From Lentibacillus daqui (lineage in GTDB: Bacteria; Bacillota; Bacilli; Bacillales; Amphibacillaceae), in contig NZ_CP114176.1 of NCBI RefSeq assembly GCF_027186265.1, forward strand, positions 1,178,001 through 1,242,000: a stretch of DNA of 64,000 nucleotides, given 5' to 3'. Below the pieces are notes generated by a model. The model was not told the DNA's origin. It searched no databases and was given only the letters and a program-made list of their open reading frames with translations. The position numbers and the translations under genes are program-made. Of the stretch, positions 59,243-64,000 are shown one piece after another (the stretch's first letter is position 1; each line of letters begins with the position of its first letter).

Positions 59243-61228
59243 ATGGAAAATCAGTTTGATCTGGTGGCGAACTATGAGCCACAGGGTGATCAGCCAAAAG
59301 CTATTGAAGAATTAGTGCAAAAAATACTGGCTGGTCAACGGCATCAGACTTTACTTGGGGCGACGGGTACAGGGAAAACATTTACGGCATCCAATGTAAT
59401 CAAGGAAATCAATCGTCCGACACTGGTTATTGCCCATAATAAAACTTTGGCAGGGCAGCTATACAGTGAGTTTAAGGAATATTTCCCGAACAACGCAGTA
59501 GAGTACTTTGTCAGTTTTTATGATTACTATCAACCAGAGGCATATGTCCCATCATCTGATACATTTATTGAAAAAGATGCAAGTATAAATGATGAAATAG
59601 ATAAATTGCGACACTCTGCAACGTCGGCATTATTTGAACGAAATGATGTTTTAATTGTTGCCAGTGTATCATGCATATTTGGTTTGGGGTCCCCGGACGA
59701 ATATGGCAGTCAGGTATTATCATTACGCATGGGTATGGAAAAAGACCGCGATCAATTATTACGTGAATTGGTTGATATCCAATATGCCAGAAATGATATT
59801 GACTTTAAACGTGGGACATTTCGCGTGCGTGGTGATTCCGTCGAAGTTATCCCCGCATCGCATGAAGAGCATTGTCTGCGTATTGAATTCTTCGGTGATG
59901 AGATTGACCGTATTCGCGAGGTCGATGCCTTGACTGGTGAAATCATTGGGGATCGGGAACATGTTGCTATTTTCCCGGCGTCCCACTATGTAACCCGTGA
60001 AGGAAAACTGAAAATGGCTATGGAAAGTATCCGGCAAGAACTGGACGAACGTTTAAAAGAATTACGTGATGACAATAAATTGCTGGAAGCACAGCGTCTG
60101 GAGCAGCGAACCAACTATGATCTTGAAATGATGCAGGAGATGGGTTTTTGCTCCGGTATTGAAAACTACTCCCGTCATTTGGCATTGCGGGAACCTGGAT
60201 CAACACCATACACATTGCTTGATTATTTTCCCGAGGACTATTTAACCATTATTGATGAATCCCATGTTACATTACCGCAAATCAGAGGAATGTATAACGG
60301 AGACAGAGCAAGGAAACAGGTTTTAATTGATCATGGATTCCGTCTTCCATCAGCGCTCGATAACCGGCCGTTGACATTTGAAGAATTCGAAAAGCTGTCC
60401 AACCAGCTCATTTTTGTATCAGCAACCCCCGGGCCATATGAAATGGAACACTCATCGGTTGTGACCGAGCAGATCATTCGACCAACAGGACTTTTGGATC
60501 CAGAAATTAAGGTGCGTCCGATTAAGGGGCAAATTGATGATTTAATTGGCGAAATTAATACCCGGGCTGAACGTAATGAACGGGTGCTTGTGACAACGCT
60601 GACCAAGAAAATGTCGGAGGATTTGACCGATTATTTAAAGGAAATCGGGATCAAAGTTGCTTACCTGCATTCGGAGATTAAGACACTGGAGCGAATTGAA
60701 ATTATTCGTGATTTGCGTGTGGGTAAATACGATGTTCTCGTTGGCATTAACTTGTTACGTGAAGGACTAGACATACCTGAAGTATCGCTTGTAGCTATTT
60801 TGGATGCTGATAAAGAAGGATTTTTACGGTCAGAGCGTTCTCTGATTCAAACCATGGGGCGGGCAGCCAGAAACGAAAATGGTATGGTAGTGATGTATGC
60901 CGATAACATTACCAATTCCATGCAGGCTGCCATTGATGAAACGAATCGTCGCCGTGAAAAACAAATGGCGTATAATAAAGAACATCATATTACACCGAAA
61001 ACGATTCGCAAAGAAGTACGTGATGTTATTCAGGCTACAGTTGCTGCGGAAGATCAGGAAACATATAACGCAGAGGGAACCAACCTGACAAAATTGCCTA
61101 AGAAAGACAAGGAAAAGGCAATCGAGAATATGGAAAAAGAAATGAAAGAAGCTGCCAAAGCGCTTGATTTTGAAAGGGCCGCAGAACTGCGCGATATTGT
61201 ACTGGAGCTAAAAGCAGAAGTATCATAA
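59243..61228 (+). CDS. uvrB: Excinuclease ABC subunit B
   Basis: A 661-aa UvrB, the DNA damage-verifying helicase-like subunit. It shows TLLGATGTGKTFTASNVI (Walker A), the beta-hairpin region VEYFVSFYDYYQPEAYVPS, TIIDESHVTLPQIRGMYNGD, GINLLREGLDIPEVSLVAI and the C-terminal UVR motif (ALDFERAAELRDIVLEL). ATG 59243 follows GATCGGAGGCTTGCCTT. SOS control is indicated by the LexA box. uvrA follows after an inserted palindromic element. Confidence 0.97.
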   Translation: MENQFDLVANYEPQGDQPKAIEELVQKILAGQRHQTLLGATGTGKTFTASNVIKEINRPTLVIAHNKTLAGQLYSEFKEYFPNNAVEYFVSFYDYYQPEAYVPSSDTFIEKDASINDEIDKLRHSATSALFERNDVLIVASVSCIFGLGSPDEYGSQVLSLRMGMEKDRDQLLRELVDIQYARNDIDFKRGTFRVRGDSVEVIPASHEEHCLRIEFFGDEIDRIREVDALTGEIIGDREHVAIFPASHYVTREGKLKMAMESIRQELDERLKELRDDNKLLEAQRLEQRTNYDLEMMQEMGFCSGIENYSRHLALREPGSTPYTLLDYFPEDYLTIIDESHVTLPQIRGMYNGDRARKQVLIDHGFRLPSALDNRPLTFEEFEKLSNQLIFVSATPGPYEMEHSSVVTEQIIRPTGLLDPEIKVRPIKGQIDDLIGEINTRAERNERVLVTTLTKKMSEDLTDYLKEIGIKVAYLHSEIKTLERIEIIRDLRVGKYDVLVGINLLREGLDIPEVSLVAILDADKEGFLRSERSLIQTMGRAARNENGMVVMYADNITNSMQAAIDETNRRREKQMAYNKEHHITPKTIRKEVRDVIQATVAAEDQETYNAEGTNLTKLPKKDKEKAIENMEKEMKEAAKALDFERAAELRDIVLELKAEVS

Positions 61229-61241
61229 GAACAAAGGCGTA

Positions 61242-61421
61242 AGCACCCGGTTAGCGGCGTATGTGCTGGACTGAACCGTAGGAGATAAAGGAAACATGCC
61301 TCTGCAAAAGGGGTATGCCGACGTTGGCCGCAAAGGCCGTTTTTAGTCGGCCTTCCTTTACCCCGAGTCGATGTTGACTTATCGTACGAAGGTGAAGGAA
61401 GCACACTAGCCGCTGGGTGCT
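61242..61421. repeat. Large palindromic repeat between uvrB and uvrA
   Basis: A 180-bp structured element. The outer arms AGCACCC...AGCGGC...TGTGCT (61242-61267) pair with 61400-61421; AAAGGAA pairs with TTCCTTT. The inner module GGGGTATGCCGACGTTGGCC and AGTCGGCCTTCC is the same as in MITE-like copies B and E. The ends differ from that family, and no target-site repeats are obvious. It has no coding potential. Confidence 0.7.
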
Positions 61422-61516
61422 GGAGCCGGACGGGGCTCGCCTTGTCCCAAGCAGAGTAGAGCGCAAATTTTTATGCTTCTTTTCTATAATTAAAATGGAA
61501 GGATGACGAGTTCATC

Positions 61517-64000
61517 ATGCCTAGTAAAGCTATACAAATAAAAGGTGCCAGAGCACATAATTTAAAAAACATCGACATTTCTATTCCAAAGAACAAACTT
61601 GTCGTTCTGACCGGCCTATCCGGATCCGGAAAATCATCGCTTGCCTTTGACACGATCTATGCTGAAGGTCAGCGTCGTTATGTGGAATCATTATCGGCAT
61701 ATGCCAGACAATTCCTGGGACAAATGGACAAACCGGATGTGGATGCCATTGAAGGGCTTTCTCCGGCCATTTCCATTGATCAAAAAACAACCAGCCGGAA
61801 TCCACGGTCGACGGTAGGAACTGTTACGGAAATTTATGATTACTTGCGCTTGCTGTTTGCCCGGGTAGGACGGCCAACCTGTCCAAAGCACGGAATCGAA
61901 ATCAGCTCGCAAACCGTACAACAAATGGTTGATCGGATTTTGGAATACCCAGAGCGTACCAAAATGCAGATATTGGCACCAGTTGTTTCCGGTCGCAAAG
62001 GGGAACATGTGAAAATCTTTGAACAACTAAAACAAGAAGGTTATGTACGGATTCGCGTAGACGGTGAGATGCGGGAAGTTGCTGATGAATTTAAATTGGA
62101 AAAGAATAAAAAACATTCCATTGAGGTTGTTGTTGATCGGATTGTTGTAAAAGATGGCGTGGCCGGGAGACTTAGTGATTCGATTGAAACAGCACTGGAA
62201 CTTGGGGAAGGAAACATTATTGTTGATGTTATCGGTGACGAAGAACTTAAATTCAGTGAAAACCATGCCTGCCCGATTTGCGGTTTTTCCATCAGTGAAC
62301 TGGAACCACGTTTGTTTTCATTCAACAGTCCCTATGGTGCCTGCCCAACCTGTGATGGTTTGGGAACCAATTTGGTTGTTGACATCGATCTGGTTATTCC
62401 GGATTGGGAGAAAACACTGAATGAACATGCTATCGCCGCCTGGGAACCAATTAGTTCGCAATATTATCCCCAGCTTTTGAAAAGTGTTTGTACCCATTAT
62501 GGAATTGATATGGATGTACCGGTGAAAAATTTGTCCAAACAGCAAATGGACATTATTTTATATGGCAGTGGCAAAGAACGCATCCATTTCCATTTTGTCA
62601 ATGATTTTGGTAAAGTTCGTGATAACGAAATTATGTTTGAAGGGGTCGTAAACAATATTGCCCGACGATATAGGGAGACATCGTCAGACTTCATTCGAGA
62701 AACATTGGAAAAATACATGACCCACAAAGATTGTCCGACGTGTCATGGATACCGGCTAAAGGAAGAAGCACTTGCCGTATTGATTAATGGCCTTCATATC
62801 AGTCAGGTTACCGATTTTTCGATTACCGAGGCAAGTCAATTCTTTGGCACGCTGGAGTTAACGGAAAAGGAAGAAAAAATTGCCCGGATGATTTTAAAAG
62901 AAATTAGTAATCGGCTGACCTTCTTGAACAATGTAGGTCTGGATTATTTAACATTGTCACGTGCTGCCGGAACTTTGTCAGGCGGAGAAGCTCAGCGGAT
63001 TCGCCTGGCTACACAAATTGGTTCCGCGTTAACAGGTGTGTTATACGTATTGGATGAACCATCGATTGGGTTACATCAACGGGATAATGACCGATTAATT
63101 GGAACGTTAAAGCAAATGCGGGATTTGGATAATACATTAATTGTGGTGGAACATGATGAGGATACGATGCTTGCCGCAGATTGGCTGATTGATATTGGTC
63201 CGGGTGCAGGGGATCATGGCGGCGAGATTGTTGCAAGCGGAACACCGGAAAAGGTAATGAAGAACAAAAAGTCCCTGACTGGCAACTATTTGTCCGGTGA
63301 AAAATTTGTTTCTGTTCCATTGAAACGGCGGAAACCAACCAAAAAAAACATTGAGGTTGTTGGTGCACAGGAAAACAACCTGAAAAATGTCGCAGCGAAA
63401 TTCCCAATTGGATTAATGACCGTTGTTACTGGTGTTTCCGGTTCGGGAAAAAGTACGTTGGTAAACGAAATTTTATATAAATCATTGGCGAAACAATTGA
63501 ATAAAGCCAAGCTTAAACCTGGAAAGCATCAAAAGATCAAAGGGATAAATAATATCGAAAAGGTCATCGATATTGATCAATCACCAATTGGTCGAACTCC
63601 TCGTTCCAATCCGGCAACATATACGGGTGTGTTTGATGATATTCGTGATGTGTTCGCCCAGACGAATGAAGCAAAAATCCGGGGGTACAAAAAAGGACGG
63701 TTCAGTTTTAATGTCAAAGGCGGTCGCTGTGAAGCATGCCGCGGTGATGGCATTATTAAAATTGAAATGCACTTTTTGCCTGATGTGTATGTACCATGTG
63801 AAGTGTGTCACGGTAAACGGTATAACCGTGAAACATTAGAAGTGAAATATAAAGGCAAGAGCATTGCCGATGTGCTGGATATGACCATTGAAGAGGCATT
63901 GGACTTTTTTGCCAACATCCCGAAAATAAAACGTAAACTGGAAACGATTGATGATGTTGGTCTTGGTTATGTCAAACTCGGTCAGCCGGCAACAACATTA
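61517..64000 (+). CDS. uvrA: Excinuclease ABC subunit A (3' truncated by window)
   Basis: The first 828 residues of UvrA; about 110-120 more are expected beyond the window. The first ABC domain has LTGLSGSGKSSLAFDTIYAE, zinc modules (CPTCDGLGTN and CPICGFSIS), and LSGGEAQRIRLATQIGS. The second begins with VVTGVSGSGKSTLVNEIL and the second zinc hook CEACRGDG and CEVCHGKRYN. It finds damage and loads UvrB. ATG 61517 follows GGAAGGATGACGAG. It probably shares the uvrB transcript through the palindromic element. Confidence 0.96.
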   Translation, partial: MPSKAIQIKGARAHNLKNIDISIPKNKLVVLTGLSGSGKSSLAFDTIYAEGQRRYVESLSAYARQFLGQMDKPDVDAIEGLSPAISIDQKTTSRNPRSTVGTVTEIYDYLRLLFARVGRPTCPKHGIEISSQTVQQMVDRILEYPERTKMQILAPVVSGRKGEHVKIFEQLKQEGYVRIRVDGEMREVADEFKLEKNKKHSIEVVVDRIVVKDGVAGRLSDSIETALELGEGNIIVDVIGDEELKFSENHACPICGFSISELEPRLFSFNSPYGACPTCDGLGTNLVVDIDLVIPDWEKTLNEHAIAAWEPISSQYYPQLLKSVCTHYGIDMDVPVKNLSKQQMDIILYGSGKERIHFHFVNDFGKVRDNEIMFEGVVNNIARRYRETSSDFIRETLEKYMTHKDCPTCHGYRLKEEALAVLINGLHISQVTDFSITEASQFFGTLELTEKEEKIARMILKEISNRLTFLNNVGLDYLTLSRAAGTLSGGEAQRIRLATQIGSALTGVLYVLDEPSIGLHQRDNDRLIGTLKQMRDLDNTLIVVEHDEDTMLAADWLIDIGPGAGDHGGEIVASGTPEKVMKNKKSLTGNYLSGEKFVSVPLKRRKPTKKNIEVVGAQENNLKNVAAKFPIGLMTVVTGVSGSGKSTLVNEILYKSLAKQLNKAKLKPGKHQKIKGINNIEKVIDIDQSPIGRTPRSNPATYTGVFDDIRDVFAQTNEAKIRGYKKGRFSFNVKGGRCEACRGDGIIKIEMHFLPDVYVPCEVCHGKRYNRETLEVKYKGKSIADVLDMTIEEALDFFANIPKIKRKLETIDDVGLGYVKLGQPATTL

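Overview
The window looks like a chromosome segment of a low-GC, endospore-forming, moderately halophilic member of the Bacillaceae (Oceanobacillus/Virgibacillus/Lentibacillus type). Three things point there. The right half keeps the Bacillus subtilis gene order yvyE-degS-degU-degV-comFA-comFC-(flagellar block)-hpf-secA-prfB-cccB-ftsE-ftsX-ctpB-minJ-uvrB-uvrA. SinI/SinR and candidate Spo0A boxes are present. The left end carries a choline-to-glycine-betaine osmoprotection locus. The genus is inferred; no rRNA or tRNA gene lies here.

Layout. 1-2.3 kb: a DUF255/YyaL thioredoxin-domain gene broken by a 19-bp insertion at its CxxC motif, and an acyl-ACP thioesterase. 2.5-7.5 kb: betB-betA facing gbsR and an orphan betaine-binding lipoprotein. 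7.5-11.2 kb: small genes, a YmaF-like protein, a Fur-box flavodoxin, a C39-like peptidase and a DMT exporter. 11.2-20.8 kb: a C2 phosphonate/sulfonate island (AtoE-type transporter, PhnX, GntR regulator, class III aminotransferase, LysR regulator, Xsc, APC permease). 21.1-21.4 kb: a TxpA/BsrG-like type I toxin-antitoxin pair. 21.6-28.4 kb: a CynX-type MFS transporter, the 5-oxoprolinase genes pxpB-pxpA-pxpC, and small enzymes. 28.6-33.1 kb: an aldehyde dehydrogenase with a cre site plus DUF779, a P-loop protein with one lost ATP site, and two IDEAL-domain paralogues. 33.2-36.6 kb: a MecA-like PBP, sinI-sinR and a 50-aa orphan. 36.7-64 kb: nagA-nagB and the conserved B. subtilis-like block, ending in a truncated uvrA.

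Two features stand out. First, the late flagellar block that lies between comFC and hpf in B. subtilis has collapsed to about 1.1 kb of relics: frameshifted flgM, deleted fliD and truncated fliS. flgK, flgL, fliW, csrA and hag are gone, while hpf with its overlapping SigB/SigH promoters, degSU and sinIR remain. Second, a family of 150-200 bp MITE-like elements occurs five times, flanked by A/T-only 5-bp direct repeats that are exact in three copies. Several copies sit in the 5' leaders of housekeeping genes (nagA, secA, prfB, ftsE). An exchangeable inner hairpin module of about 75 bp also turns up in an unrelated palindromic element between uvrB and uvrA.

How the genes fit together. BetA/BetB make the osmolyte glycine betaine from choline under GbsR. 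The aminotransferase with Xsc, or with PhnX, would turn taurine-like or 2-aminoethylphosphonate-like C2 compounds into acetyl phosphate or acetaldehyde. FtsEX with the adjacent LytM hydrolase, CtpB and MinJ form a division/cell-wall group. UvrB/UvrA are SOS-controlled through a LexA box.
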